Shown here piece after piece: positions 8,122-16,626 of a stretch of DNA of 60,407 nucleotides (its first letter is position 1; the number at the start of each line of letters is the position of its first letter). The DNA is from Clostridium acidisoli DSM 12555 (GTDB taxonomy: Bacteria; Bacillota; Clostridia; Clostridiales; Clostridiaceae): assembly GCF_900176305.1 (NCBI RefSeq), contig NZ_FWXH01000018.1, forward strand, positions 1 to 60,407, given 5' to 3'. Position numbers and translations under genes: made by a program. The notes beneath the pieces are model-generated. The model was given only the letters and a program-made list of their open reading frames with translations. It had not been told where the DNA came from and did no database searches.

Positions 8122-8650
8122 CTGTCTTTTCATCTCCTGATAATATTTTGTTTAAAAATTCCTCCTCAAGCTTATAATGTGCTAATAAATACTTTCTTAT
8201 GAGATGCCGCTTCGTTGGATATAGTTCCTTTGACTTTTCAAAGGTAGTGTTGAACTCATCTAAAAACTCCTCTAGTTTATTAAGTCTGTTTTCTATAAGC
8301 TTATCAAATTCATCTTTAGGTAAAAAATTTCTACAGGATAATCCTATACTGAGTTTAAAATAGTATTTTTCAATATTTTCAATTGTTTTCCGCGTAGACT
8401 CAAAGAACTGCTTATTACCTTCTTCAGTCAAATGATATCTCTTTCTTTGAGGCATATTTCCTTCTTTTTCGAAAGTATATTCTAAAAGACCCTTTTGACA
8501 TAGCCTATCAAGTACTTGATATATAGCTGTACCTGAAATTTTAACCCAGTGTCTTAATTGTCTTTTTTCAATTAAACGTTCAAGTTCATATGCATAATAT
8601 GGTTTATCCTTTATAAATTTAATTAAAATTAATTCTACATCTGATAGCAT
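8114..8650 (-). CDS. PadR family transcriptional regulator
   Basis: A 178-residue PadR-type regulator: N-terminal winged helix (LSDVELILIKFIKDKPYYAY, then TAIYQVLDRLCQKGLLEYTF and the wing PQRKRYHLTEEG) followed by the C-terminal helical dimerisation domain (VirR-like/PadR C, about 90-175). The ATG at 8650 has AGGAG eight bases upstream; the GTG at 8659 lies too close to it. It is co-transcribed and overlapping with the MFS exporter. An inverted repeat in its promoter region (8673-8708) suggests autorepression released by the transporter's substrate. Confidence 0.9.
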   Translation of the reverse strand: MLSDVELILIKFIKDKPYYAYELERLIEKRQLRHWVKISGTAIYQVLDRLCQKGLLEYTFEKEGNMPQRKRYHLTEEGNKQFFESTRKTIENIEKYYFKLSIGLSCRNFLPKDEFDKLIENRLNKLEEFLDEFNTTFEKSKELYPTKRHLIRKYLLAHYKLEEEFLNKILSGDEKTDE

Positions 8651-8672
8651 TATTATCACTCCTATGTTTAAT

Positions 8673-8708
8673 ACTACTATTAATAGTACTACTGTTGCTA
8701 ATAGTAGT
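8673..8708 (-). promoter_or_regulatory. Candidate operator of the padR-MFS operon
   Basis: The inverted repeat ACTACTATTA (8673-8682) / TAATAGTAGT (8699-8708) spans the region just upstream of the padR ribosome binding site. Its left half is nested in a second perfect palindrome, TACTATTAATAGTA (8675-8688). Such overlapping dyads suit a dimeric autorepressor; it differs from the classic ATGT-N8-ACAT PadR site. Confidence 0.5.
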
Positions 8709-8755
8709 CAAATTACAACTACTAATTAATTAATAAGAGATTTCCTGTAAATCAA

Positions 8756-8799
8756 ACAAAAAGAAGTGTCGCACTATCATTTACTTAGTGCGACACTTC
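8756..8799 (-). terminator. Intrinsic terminator of the marR-ABC exporter operon
   Basis: GAAGTGTCGCACTA / TAGTGCGACACTTC is a perfect 14-bp stem (8763-8776 with 8786-8799) with a 9-base loop. On the minus strand it is followed by a run of T, directly after the last ABC gene stop. Confidence 0.85.
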
Positions 8800-8815
8800 C
8801 CTATTTTAATTTGTA

Positions 8816-10798
8816 CTAGCCTACATCTTCTCCATCAGAAAATTGGCTATTATAAAGATCTGCATAAAATCCGTTTTTCTTCATAAGTTCATCATGATTA
8901 CCTTGTTCAATAACACTTCCGTTTCTCATAACAAGAATAACATCAGCATCACGTATTGTGGATAACCTATGAGCTATAACAAAACTTGTTCTTCCCTTCA
9001 TTAAGTTTCCCATAGCCTTCTGTATAAATATCTCGGTTCTAGTATCAACACTACTTGTAGCCTCATCAAGAATAAGTATTCTTGGGTTAGCAAGTATGGC
9101 TCTAGCAATTGTTAAAAGTTGTTTTTGACCTTGAGATATATTTGATGCTTCTTCATTAAGTATAGTGTCATAACCTTCTGGAAGAGTTCTTATAAAGTGA
9201 TCTGCATGCGCTGCCTTTGCAGCATTAATTATATCTTCTTCTGTAGCATTATCTCTTCCATAAGCTATATTGTCTCTGATAGTTCCATTAAATAACCATG
9301 TATCTTGTAGCACCATACCAAACATGCCTCGAAGATCTGCACGAGTCATTTCTCTAGTATCAACTCCATCAACTGTAATTCTACCATCATTTATTTCATA
9401 AAAACGCATAAGCAAGTTTACAAGAGTAGTTTTTCCTGCACCTGTTGGTCCAACAATAGCCACTGTTTGACCAGGTTTAGCCTCAAGATTCATATCCTCT
9501 ATTAATGTTACATTTTCCTTATAACCAAATTTCACATGTTCAAACTTAACTTCACCTTTTGGTAATTCAATAACCTTTGGTTGTTTGTCTTCAGCAATTT
9601 CCTCTACTTCTTCTAATAGCTCAAATACACGTTCAGCAGAAGCAACTGTTGATTGAAGAATATTTGCTATATTAGCTGTCTGAACTATTGGCATTGTAAA
9701 TTGCTTTGAATATTGTATAAATGCTTGAATGTCTCCAATTTCGATTTTCTTTTTAATAACAAACATTCCACCAACTACGCATATAACAACATACCCAACA
9801 TTGTTTATAAAATTCATTACAGGCATTACAATTCCAGATATAAACTGTGCTTTCCAACCAACTTCATACAATTCATCATTGATTTTCTCAAATTTTTCAA
9901 TAGATTCTTGTTCTCTTCCAAAAACTCTTACAATATTGTGACCTGTATATATTTCCTCTACATGACCATTAAGTTCTCCTATTGCCTTTTGTTGACCAGC
10001 AAAATACTTTTGTGATTTTTTTGCAAAACCACTAGTTGCTATACCGCAAATTGGCAATGTTACTATTGCAACAAGTGTCAGTATTGGGCTTATTGTTAAC
10101 ATCATAATAATAACGCCTAGTATGGTTACAACAGAGGACACAAGCTGCGTCAAACTTTGCTGAAGTGTTGTTGATATATTATCCATATCATTTGTTACAC
10201 GACTTAGTATCTCACCATGAGTTTTAGAGTCATAATATTTTAGTGGTAATTTGTTAAGCTTAGTACTCAAATCCTCACGCATGTCATATACAATGTTTTG
10301 AGCTATTCCAGCCATAACATACTGCTGAACAAAAGTAAATAATGCGCTTACTAGATATAGTCCAATAACCATTAGTAATATATGTCCAATATAAGTAAAA
10401 TCTATTTTTCCACCAGTTTCGCTTATAACCTTTGCTATCCCTGCTTTAATAGCTGCAAGTCCACCCGAAACCTTAGGATTAGGAGTCTTACTCATACTTG
10501 CAATTTTCTCTAGGGATACCTTTTGTGTATTTAATTTTGCAAGTGCTATTTTACCATAAACACCTTCATAAAGCTTGGTTGTTGCTTTTCCCATTATCTT
10601 AGGGCCGGCAATACTAAAAATTGTACTACAAATGGCCATTACAAATACAAGTATTACCTTAACTAAATTAGGTTTAAAATATGATAGTAGCTTTTTTATT
10701 GTTCCCTTAAAATCCTTAGCCTTTTCTACTGGAGCGCCAAAGCCTCCCATTGGTCCACCCTTTTGTGGACCATGATTGGTATTTTTCTTTTCACTCAT
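8816..10798 (-). CDS. ABC multidrug exporter half-transporter, subunit B (YfiC/LmrD-like)
   Basis: A 660-residue fused membrane-ATPase half-transporter. A Gly/Pro-rich N-terminal tail (HGPQKGGPMGGFGAP) precedes six transmembrane segments (to about 370), then the nucleotide-binding domain with Walker A GPTGAGKTT, Q-loop VLQDTWLF, a signature that reads NISQGQKQ instead of LSGGQ, Walker B ILILDEATSSVDTRTE and switch histidine IAHRLSTI. It starts 4 bases inside the preceding exporter gene (ATGA overlap), the sign of a heterodimeric pair. The aberrant signature here and intact signature in the partner mean two non-equivalent ATP sites, known for heterodimeric type IV exporters. A MarR regulator heads the operon, suggesting inducible drug efflux. 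Confidence 0.93.
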   Translation of the reverse strand: MSEKKNTNHGPQKGGPMGGFGAPVEKAKDFKGTIKKLLSYFKPNLVKVILVFVMAICSTIFSIAGPKIMGKATTKLYEGVYGKIALAKLNTQKVSLEKIASMSKTPNPKVSGGLAAIKAGIAKVISETGGKIDFTYIGHILLMVIGLYLVSALFTFVQQYVMAGIAQNIVYDMREDLSTKLNKLPLKYYDSKTHGEILSRVTNDMDNISTTLQQSLTQLVSSVVTILGVIIMMLTISPILTLVAIVTLPICGIATSGFAKKSQKYFAGQQKAIGELNGHVEEIYTGHNIVRVFGREQESIEKFEKINDELYEVGWKAQFISGIVMPVMNFINNVGYVVICVVGGMFVIKKKIEIGDIQAFIQYSKQFTMPIVQTANIANILQSTVASAERVFELLEEVEEIAEDKQPKVIELPKGEVKFEHVKFGYKENVTLIEDMNLEAKPGQTVAIVGPTGAGKTTLVNLLMRFYEINDGRITVDGVDTREMTRADLRGMFGMVLQDTWLFNGTIRDNIAYGRDNATEEDIINAAKAAHADHFIRTLPEGYDTILNEEASNISQGQKQLLTIARAILANPRILILDEATSSVDTRTEIFIQKAMGNLMKGRTSFVIAHRLSTIRDADVILVMRNGSVIEQGNHDELMKKNGFYADLYNSQFSDGEDVG

Positions 10799-12522
10799 GC
10801 TAATTCCTCCTCTGAAAGCTGTGAAGATGCAATTTCCTTGTACACTTCATTGCTATTTAAAAGTTCTCTATGAGTTCCCATTCCTACTATTCTTCCTTCA
10901 TCTAAAACTATAATTCTATCTGCTTCCATAACTGTACTTATTCTTTGAGCTACAATAATTACTGTTGACTGCTTAGTTTCACTCTTTAATGCAGCTCTAA
11001 GTTTTGCATCAGTTTTAAAATCAAGAGCTGAAAAACTATCATCAAATACGTATACTTCAGGTCTTCTTACCAATGCACGTGCAATAGACAAACGTTGTTT
11101 TTGTCCACCAGAAACATTACTTCCTCCTTGGGCTATTACTGAATCAAAACCATCTTTCATGTCTGTAATAAAGTCATATGCTTGAGCAACTTTTGACGCA
11201 TGTTCTACTTCATCATTACTTGCTTCTCTATTTCCAAATTTTATATTATCAGATATAGTTCCAGTAAATAATACTGCTTTTTGAGGAACAAATCCTATTT
11301 TTGATCTAAGTTCTTTTTGTGAAAGCTCTCTTGAATCTACTCCATCCACTAATATACTTCCACTATCAATATCATAAAAACGTGGTATCAAATTAATTAA
11401 AGTTGACTTTCCAGAACCAGTTCCTCCAATTATTGCAGTAATTTCTCCTGGCTTTGCACTAAAAGAAATATTGTTTAAGGCAGGTTGTTCTGCACCTGGA
11501 TAGCTAAAAGTTACATCTTTAAATTCAATATATCCTCTTTCAGCACCTGAATTTTTTGTGTTTTTAGAATCTACAATTTCTGGCTTCATATCTAAAACTT
11601 CACTAATTCTAACAGCAGATGCTTCTGCACGAGGAATCATGATAAACATCATTGCTAGCATAAGGAAAGAGAACATAATCTGCATAGCATATTGAATAAA
11701 TGCCATCATATCTCCCACTTGAAGACTACCGCTATCAATTCTTATTGCTCCAAACCAAATAACTGCAAGTTGTGTAACATTTAATATTACCATCATAAAT
11801 GGCATTAACCCTGCCATTATTCTATTTACTGTAAGTGATGTGTCCCTTAACTCTATATTTGCATTATTAAATTTCTTCTTTTCCTTATTTATGTTGTTAA
11901 AAGCACGTATAACTCTTATACCTGTGAGACCTTCTCTGGTAACAAGATTTAATTTATCTAGCTTTTTCTGTATAGCCGTAAAATATGGTAATCCTTTTAA
12001 AAGAAAAATTCCAATTACAATAATTAAGAGTGGCAGTGATACTGCAAAAATAAGTGTGAGCTTTGCATCTTTATGTGCAGCTAAGATGATACCTCCAATA
12101 CACATAAGTGGTGCACTTATCATCATACGCATTATCATTACTAGTAGTTGTTGTACTTGAACAATATCATTTGTTGTTCTTGTTATCATTGAGGCTGTTC
12201 CAACTTTATCAAATTCATGTAAAGAAAAATTTTCAGCCTTAGTAAAGATCATACTTCTAAGTCTTTTTCCAAACTTGATTGCAACTTGTGATCCTATAAA
12301 ATTAGCTATTATAACACATATACCATCACCTAAGGCTACCAAAATCATTGTTTTCCCTGTATTTAAAATATAAGTGTTATCGCTTTTAGCAATACCATTA
12401 TTTACAATATCGGACATCAACGTTGGTAGATAAAGTTCTGCTAATGATTGAATAAAAAACAATACTATTACTATTACTATTGAAAATAAAAATGGCTTTA
12501 AATACTTAATTAATTTTGTCAT
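10795..12522 (-). CDS. ABC multidrug exporter half-transporter, subunit A (YfiB/LmrC-like)
   Basis: A 575-residue half-transporter: six transmembrane segments in about the first 310 residues (starting LKPFLFSIVIVIVLFFIQSL), then an ATPase domain with Walker A GGTGSGKST, Q-loop VPQKAVLF and signature NVSGGQKQR. After Walker B (VYVFDDSFSALD) an Asp occupies the position where the catalytic Glu normally follows, so this subunit supplies the degenerate catalytic carboxylate. This matches heterodimeric exporters, where one composite site hydrolyses poorly. It lies between marR and the partner half-transporter in one operon; ribosome binding site GGAGATGA. Confidence 0.93.
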   Translation of the reverse strand: MTKLIKYLKPFLFSIVIVIVLFFIQSLAELYLPTLMSDIVNNGIAKSDNTYILNTGKTMILVALGDGICVIIANFIGSQVAIKFGKRLRSMIFTKAENFSLHEFDKVGTASMITRTTNDIVQVQQLLVMIMRMMISAPLMCIGGIILAAHKDAKLTLIFAVSLPLLIIVIGIFLLKGLPYFTAIQKKLDKLNLVTREGLTGIRVIRAFNNINKEKKKFNNANIELRDTSLTVNRIMAGLMPFMMVILNVTQLAVIWFGAIRIDSGSLQVGDMMAFIQYAMQIMFSFLMLAMMFIMIPRAEASAVRISEVLDMKPEIVDSKNTKNSGAERGYIEFKDVTFSYPGAEQPALNNISFSAKPGEITAIIGGTGSGKSTLINLIPRFYDIDSGSILVDGVDSRELSQKELRSKIGFVPQKAVLFTGTISDNIKFGNREASNDEVEHASKVAQAYDFITDMKDGFDSVIAQGGSNVSGGQKQRLSIARALVRRPEVYVFDDSFSALDFKTDAKLRAALKSETKQSTVIIVAQRISTVMEADRIIVLDEGRIVGMGTHRELLNSNEVYKEIASSQLSEEELA

Positions 12523-12541
12523 ATATGATCATCTCCGTTCT

Positions 12542-12997
12542 TTAACTATTCATTTTAATTTCACTAAAATAAGTAACTGCATCAGCTAACAAATCAGCTA
12601 GCTCATTACCTCTTTCATTTCCTAAATATCTTACTAGTCCTTCTATCATTTCATTAAATGCCTTAAAAGTCTTCCTTAGGACATCTTCACCTGCTTCAGT
12701 TAGTTTAATTCTAACTGCTCTTCTATCGTTTTTATCTGCATTTCTCTCAACATACCCTCTAGCTTCTAAATTATTAATTTGTTGAGTTATTGTTGGTGAT
12801 GCTACTTTAAGTACACGGCTTAGCTCCGAAGTTTTAATTCCAGCTTCATCTGAACTAATATTTTTTTTTATACAAAACACTAGCATTGCCTCACTATGAG
12901 TTAGTCCTTCAATTGGACTTCCATGCTTGCTTATACGTCTAAATTCATTTATTGATTTTAAAAGTTTTTGTGCTGTTAAACTTATATCCTCTTCCAC
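12542..12997 (-). CDS. MarR family transcriptional regulator
   Basis: A 151-residue winged-helix regulator; the core SEAMLVFCIKK, LSRVLKVASPTITQQINNLE (recognition helix) and the wing NADKNDRRAVRIKLTEAG are classic MarR. The start is GTG at 12997, preceded at good distance by GGAGGTGA; the in-frame ATG 33 bases upstream lies before that site. It is the first gene of an operon with the two ABC exporter subunits, 19 bases before the first. Likely an autorepressor that binds ATTAGG-N3-CCTAAT at 13039-13053 and is released by exported compounds (inference). Confidence 0.92.
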   Translation of the reverse strand: MEEDISLTAQKLLKSINEFRRISKHGSPIEGLTHSEAMLVFCIKKNISSDEAGIKTSELSRVLKVASPTITQQINNLEARGYVERNADKNDRRAVRIKLTEAGEDVLRKTFKAFNEMIEGLVRYLGNERGNELADLLADAVTYFSEIKMNS

Positions 12998-13038
12998 TCT
13001 CTCACCTCCGCATTCACTATAATACCTCAAATAGTTTA

Positions 13039-13112
13039 ATTAGGTAGCCTAATAATCTATATTGTTTACTATTAACATACCTAAGTATATTGTTTTTTAT
13101 TTTTAAAGTCAA
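13039..13112 (-). promoter_or_regulatory. Promoter and MarR operator of the ABC exporter operon
   Basis: On the minus strand TTGACT (plus 13107-13112), a 17-base spacer and TATACT (13084-13089) form a strong sigma-A promoter. Downstream of the start point lies the dyad ATTAGG-TAG-CCTAAT (13039-13053), and a half-site TTAGGT directly follows the -10. This arrangement fits repression by the MarR protein it precedes. Confidence 0.65.
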
Positions 13113-13181
13113 TACAAAAAATTTATTTAATATTTTTTTAATAATTTTAAACGTTACCATAAAAATATCATATTCTATTGC

Positions 13182-14417
13182 TTAAATTATCCCTTTATTA
13201 ACTTCCTTATTCGTAATTTTTATTGTGGATATTCCTGCAATTGTTACAATAATTCCAGATGCTAAAACTATGGAAGTAACCACATACATTTTAGATATGA
13301 TCCCACCTATGAAATATCCAAGAGGAACTGTTGCTCCTGCTATCATTCCAAAAACACTACTCACTCTCCCCATAATTTCATTTGGTATAAGCGTCTGCAT
13401 AATAATACTTAATGAACTATTAGTTATTCCAAATGAACATCCCAATAAAAGTAATGATATTGCTGCCGTTATTAAGTTTTTGCTTAACGCAAAACTTATC
13501 ATAAAGATGCCTTCTCCAGCAACACCGATAGTTAATAAATAATAATGCTTTATCTTTTTAGTTATAATTGGAGAGATTAATGAACTAGCTATACCTCCAA
13601 CAGCTATAATTGCAATAAGTAATCCATATGCACTGCTATTTGATTTTAATATTTTAGATGAATATATTGGTATATATATGTCCAAAGGCGCCGTAAGAAA
13701 ATTAACAATAATTCCTGCAACAATCATAAAGAAAAATATAACTTTAGTATTAATGCAATATATAAACCCTTCTTTTAAATCTTCAATAAAACTTTTTATC
13801 AAATTATTGTTTGTTTTTTCTTTATCTTTGGAAACCGTTGCTACATTAATAAAAATTTCAAAAATTGAAGATATAATAAATGAAATACTGTTTATTATAA
13901 ATAATATTTTTACCCCTGTTACCGCAATTAGTACTCCTGCCAAAGCTGGTCCTACAATTCCACATGAAAACCTTGTTAATTGATTCATAGAATTTGCAAT
14001 AGGTAAGTCTTCTTTTTTTACTATGGAAGGTATCACCGCATTAATTGAAGGAGAGAAAAATGCTCCTATTGAAGCTATTGAAAATGATATTGCATATATA
14101 ATCCAAATTTTCAGTAAACCGCTTAAACTTAAAATAAAAACAACTCCTATTAGAATGCCGCTAATTATATCACATATAATTAGTATTTTTTTTCTGTTAA
14201 ATCTATCTGCAATTACTCCAGCAATTGGACTTAAAAGTACAATTGGTACTTGCGAAAATATTAAGGATATTCCCATTTGAACTGTAGATCCTGTAACAAG
14301 CATTACATACCACATTACTGCAATAGAATACACTGAATCTCCAAATATGGATATACTGTGGCCTAACCATAAAAATAAGAAATCTTTGTTGTTAATCAAA
14401 TTAAATTTTTTAATCAT
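13182..14417 (-). CDS. MFS transporter (MFS_3-like), probable exporter
   Basis: A 411-residue, about 12-helix transporter. Features include the N-terminal DFLFLWLGHSISIFGDSVYS, loop GVIADRFNRKKILIICD and PIAGVIADRF characteristic of this MFS branch. The ATG start is preceded by AGGAGG. It carries in its promoter region the same palindrome (TTCGATA-N2-TATCGAA) found in the promoter of the ArsR-type gene upstream, so it is probably that regulator's target. A palindromic repeat (14496-15002) separates the two genes. Substrate unknown; it resembles macrolide or drug efflux proteins rather than sugar importers. Confidence 0.86.
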   Translation of the reverse strand: MIKKFNLINNKDFLFLWLGHSISIFGDSVYSIAVMWYVMLVTGSTVQMGISLIFSQVPIVLLSPIAGVIADRFNRKKILIICDIISGILIGVVFILSLSGLLKIWIIYAISFSIASIGAFFSPSINAVIPSIVKKEDLPIANSMNQLTRFSCGIVGPALAGVLIAVTGVKILFIINSISFIISSIFEIFINVATVSKDKEKTNNNLIKSFIEDLKEGFIYCINTKVIFFFMIVAGIIVNFLTAPLDIYIPIYSSKILKSNSSAYGLLIAIIAVGGIASSLISPIITKKIKHYYLLTIGVAGEGIFMISFALSKNLITAAISLLLLGCSFGITNSSLSIIMQTLIPNEIMGRVSSVFGMIAGATVPLGYFIGGIISKMYVVTSIVLASGIIVTIAGISTIKITNKEVNKGII

Positions 14418-14454
14418 TTTAATCCTCCTATTATTCTTATAGAACTTTATTGAA

Positions 14455-14470
14455 TTCGATAGTTATCGAA
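14455..14470 (-). promoter_or_regulatory. Operator TTCGATA-N2-TATCGAA upstream of MFS gene
   Basis: Palindrome TTCGATAGTTATCGAA, 38 bases upstream of the MFS ATG. An identical-arm palindrome lies inside the ArsR-type gene's promoter at 16122-16137, making this a likely binding site for that regulator. Confidence 0.65.
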
Positions 14471-14495
14471 CTATATAGTTAAAAAAATTTATTTC

Positions 14496-15002
14496 GTATT
14501 ATATAAAGAAATTGTAAAGCAATAGTGAAGGGTTTTAACGATTGCTTCGCACGTTAAAAGGTGAAGCGTTTATGTATAAATCCATAAAGGCTAAGGAAAT
14601 TTTTCCTCCTTATGTCGGAAAAATAATGAATTTAAATTTGTATGACTTAGTATTTAAAGATAACTCTACTATATATTTTAACCGTAGATTTTGCTCTTTG
14701 GCGTAGCCTCTTGTATTTATACAAGAGTTTAATATGCAATAACATTTATTCATGGAACACTACGACCTTGGGTCAAAAAAATGAACGACAAAATACTTTA
14801 GATTATAGATTTAAATTCAAAGATTTTTCGAAGCATAGCGAAGAAAAATCATCCATAGCTTTTTCCCACGGAAAACCCATCATCTTTGACTAGCAAAGCG
14901 TCTGTCAAACCCTTCACCTCGCTTTAGCGACCCTTCGCCTTTTCACCGCGAAGCATAAGTGAAAACCCTTCACCCGTACTTCTCAATTTTTAACCATTAT
15001 GT
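14496..15002. repeat. Palindromic repeat family, copy 3
   Basis: Non-coding element of about 507 bases between the MFS gene and the ArsR-type gene; its right end abuts the regulator's stop codon. It shares arms and core with copy 4 (ACGATTGCTTCGCACGTTAA, TAAATCCATAAAGGCTAAGG, TTTAACCGTAGATTTTGC, GACCTTGGGTC, CGCTTTAGCGACCCTTCGCC). The terminal repeats have drifted: AAAGAAATTGTAAAG on the left, CTTCTCAATTTTTAACCATT on the right. A 60-codon open frame inside it is only a by-product of the palindromes. Confidence 0.8.
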
Positions 15003-15005
15003 ACT

Positions 15006-16091
15006 TCATTCAAGCATTTTATCAATAGCATCACATATTATTTGTTTCATATTCTCTGAATTAAATGTGTAATATATTCTATTTTCTACCTTAGATTCTT
15101 TTATAAATTTATTATAAGTTAGTGCATTTAAATGATATGATATGGTTGAATTAGAAAGTTTTAATTTTTGTGCAATCTCTTTTCCATAATAAGGCCTTTC
15201 ATTTAACAATTTAATTATATTGAGCCTTGTTTCATCTCCAATTGATTTAAACATCTGTACATTTGATAATATAGAATGTTTATCCTCTAGGAAACAATCT
15301 TGATATTTATATCCAATTAAATAGTAACTAGTATTTTTACCCACCATATATGACCTTAATGATGCAGCCTCGTAAAAATATGATATTCCAAAAACATTTT
15401 GTTGTAACCTATCGTAATCCCCATTTGTTAATATTTTTACATATTCTTTGCCATATCTTTTTATATTCTTTATTATAAGCTTTTCGTACTTTTCTAATTT
15501 GGTGTTAATAAATTTGGGCATATCAATATAAACATTTTTATAGTACCAATCTAAAAGTTGTAAAAATTCATCTTTCATTTTATCTGGATTAATAAAAAAT
15601 TGCAGTAACTCCCATTTTTTATCTGATGGTATACAAATTTTATTATTAATGAAATCAATTGCCTCTTTCTCATCTGTAATTAGTTTTTCTGTTATCTGAA
15701 TTGAATCTTTCTCATATTCTTCTAAATTATAACCTGTACTTATAAAACAAGATAAAATTTTGCTACTAGTCATTTTCTTAACATTATTTAAAAAAGTTGG
15801 TATATCCTCTGTTTTATTTTCTATAATGAACTTAAACAAACACATACCATAAAATGTTTCCCAGTCAAAAAACATCCGTATCCTTTTATAGATTTCTTCA
15901 GGTATTTTTTCACGAGTATTTTTCACCCAATTTATTATATCCTCATTAAACTTTAATTTTTTTGACTTAGCCACATCATTTCTCAAAAATTTTTCATTGC
16001 AATTAAGCCTAAAAATACTTGCCAAAAAATCAAATACATCTGAATGAATGATTTCTACATTATCAATAATTTTAATTGGTATCGCCTCCAA
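15006..16091 (-). CDS. Large ArsR-type regulator (C-terminal winged helix)
   Basis: A protein of about 355-361 residues with a long N-terminal region (about 1-270) of unknown fold and a C-terminal ArsR-like helix-turn-helix (MFKSIGDETRLNIIKLLNER, then KLSNSTISYHLNALTYNKFI). Its promoter contains a perfect palindrome, TTCGATATATATCGAA, exactly between -35 and -10, and the neighbouring MFS gene carries the same motif, so autoregulation plus control of the transporter is likely. The start is uncertain. The frame opens at a TTG (16091) that overlaps the only ribosome binding site (TTGGAGG), and no ATG/GTG follows at normal spacing. An ATT codon 8 bases after GGAGG is the best-placed initiator. 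Confidence 0.8.
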   Translation of the reverse strand: MEAIPIKIIDNVEIIHSDVFDFLASIFRLNCNEKFLRNDVAKSKKLKFNEDIINWVKNTREKIPEEIYKRIRMFFDWETFYGMCLFKFIIENKTEDIPTFLNNVKKMTSSKILSCFISTGYNLEEYEKDSIQITEKLITDEKEAIDFINNKICIPSDKKWELLQFFINPDKMKDEFLQLLDWYYKNVYIDMPKFINTKLEKYEKLIIKNIKRYGKEYVKILTNGDYDRLQQNVFGISYFYEAASLRSYMVGKNTSYYLIGYKYQDCFLEDKHSILSNVQMFKSIGDETRLNIIKLLNERPYYGKEIAQKLKLSNSTISYHLNALTYNKFIKESKVENRIYYTFNSENMKQIICDAIDKMLE

Positions 16092-16114
16092 ATAATTTTA
16101 TAGTATATATATTT

Positions 16115-16143
16115 ATTATATTTCGATATATATCGAATGTCAA
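16115..16143 (-). promoter_or_regulatory. Promoter of ArsR-type gene with operator as spacer
   Basis: Minus strand: TTGACA (plus 16138-16143), exactly 17 bases, then TATAAT (16115-16120), both consensus. Sixteen of the 17 spacer bases (16122-16137) are the palindrome TTCGATATATATCGAA. A dimer bound there would block RNA polymerase completely. Confidence 0.8.
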
Positions 16144-16264
16144 TTTTATGCATAATATTTTTTTATTTATAGGTGCAGAATATATTAATTTAATAATTTA
16201 AAGTAGCAAATAACTACAATGTTATAATTATTTCATTATTTTAATAAGAATAACCTTTCACCCA

Positions 16265-16292
16265 TTGACATAAATATTCAGTTTGTTATAAT
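16265..16292 (+). promoter_or_regulatory. Sigma-A promoter of the aromatic amino acid operon
   Basis: Perfect hexamers TTGACA (16265-16270) and TATAAT (16287-16292) with a 16-base spacer, 58 bases before the leader peptide ATG. No other promoter of this quality precedes aroF. Confidence 0.85.
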
Positions 16293-16349
16293 GGATAAAA
16301 AGTTACTAATTGATAAAATTTATTAAAAAGGAAGAGTAGGTGAGTTGTA

Positions 16350-16496
16350 ATGTCAAACTTAATCATGAAAAGTTCAAAAGTTGTATATGGTTTTTACTTT
16401 AGCTTGGGCTACTATTTTAGCGCAGGTTATTACTTTTGCACAAAAAAATTGAATAGATACTTTCATGATGAGTTAATAGAATTACAGGTCATTTAA
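16350..16496 (+). CDS. Tyr/Phe-rich leader peptide of the aro operon attenuator
   Basis: A 48-codon frame between the promoter and aroF, with its own ribosome binding site (AGGTGAG, five bases from the ATG). Residues 13-29 read YGFYFSLGYYFSAGYYF: 10 of 17 codons are Tyr (6) or Phe (4), with a further Tyr-Phe at 37-38. The stop is followed 30 bases later by a strong intrinsic terminator. This is the architecture of a ribosome-mediated attenuator: stalling at Tyr/Phe codons when charged tRNA is scarce should favour read-through into aroF. The peptide itself probably has no other role. The competing antiterminator helix was not resolved by eye. It is too short for ordinary gene lists. Confidence 0.85.
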   Translation: MSNLIMKSSKVVYGFYFSLGYYFSAGYYFCTKKLNRYFHDELIELQVI

Positions 16497-16526
16497 AAAT
16501 ACGTTAATTTTAAAGTATAGATTAAC

Positions 16527-16562
16527 AAAGAGAAGACTCATTACGGGTCTTCTCTTTTTTTC
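16527..16562 (+). terminator. Attenuator terminator upstream of aroF
   Basis: AAAGAGAAGAC / GTCTTCTCTTT is a perfect 11-bp stem, extended by a T-G and a C-G pair around loop ATTAC and followed by a T-run. It lies between the leader peptide stop and aroF, on the sense strand. A weak GTTAAT/ATTAAC dyad lies just before it (16502-16526). Confidence 0.85.
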
Positions 16563-16626
16563 TACTTAATCCAGATAATATTTATCTTAACTTTAAAACA
16601 CAATACAAAATAAGGGGGCAATTACT

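Noticed and set aside
7202-8140. 312-codon plus-strand frame
   Set aside because: Exactly antisense to the MFS exporter, with Thr/Ser/Pro-rich composition typical of a shadow frame and no ribosome binding site.
14711-14893. 60-codon frame inside repeat copy 3
   Set aside because: Generated by the palindromic repeat; no ribosome binding site and not kept in copies 2 or 4.
16293-16562. T-box leader for the aro operon
   Set aside because: No T-box core (AGGGTGGNACCGCG-like) sequence; instead a Tyr/Phe-rich leader frame is present.
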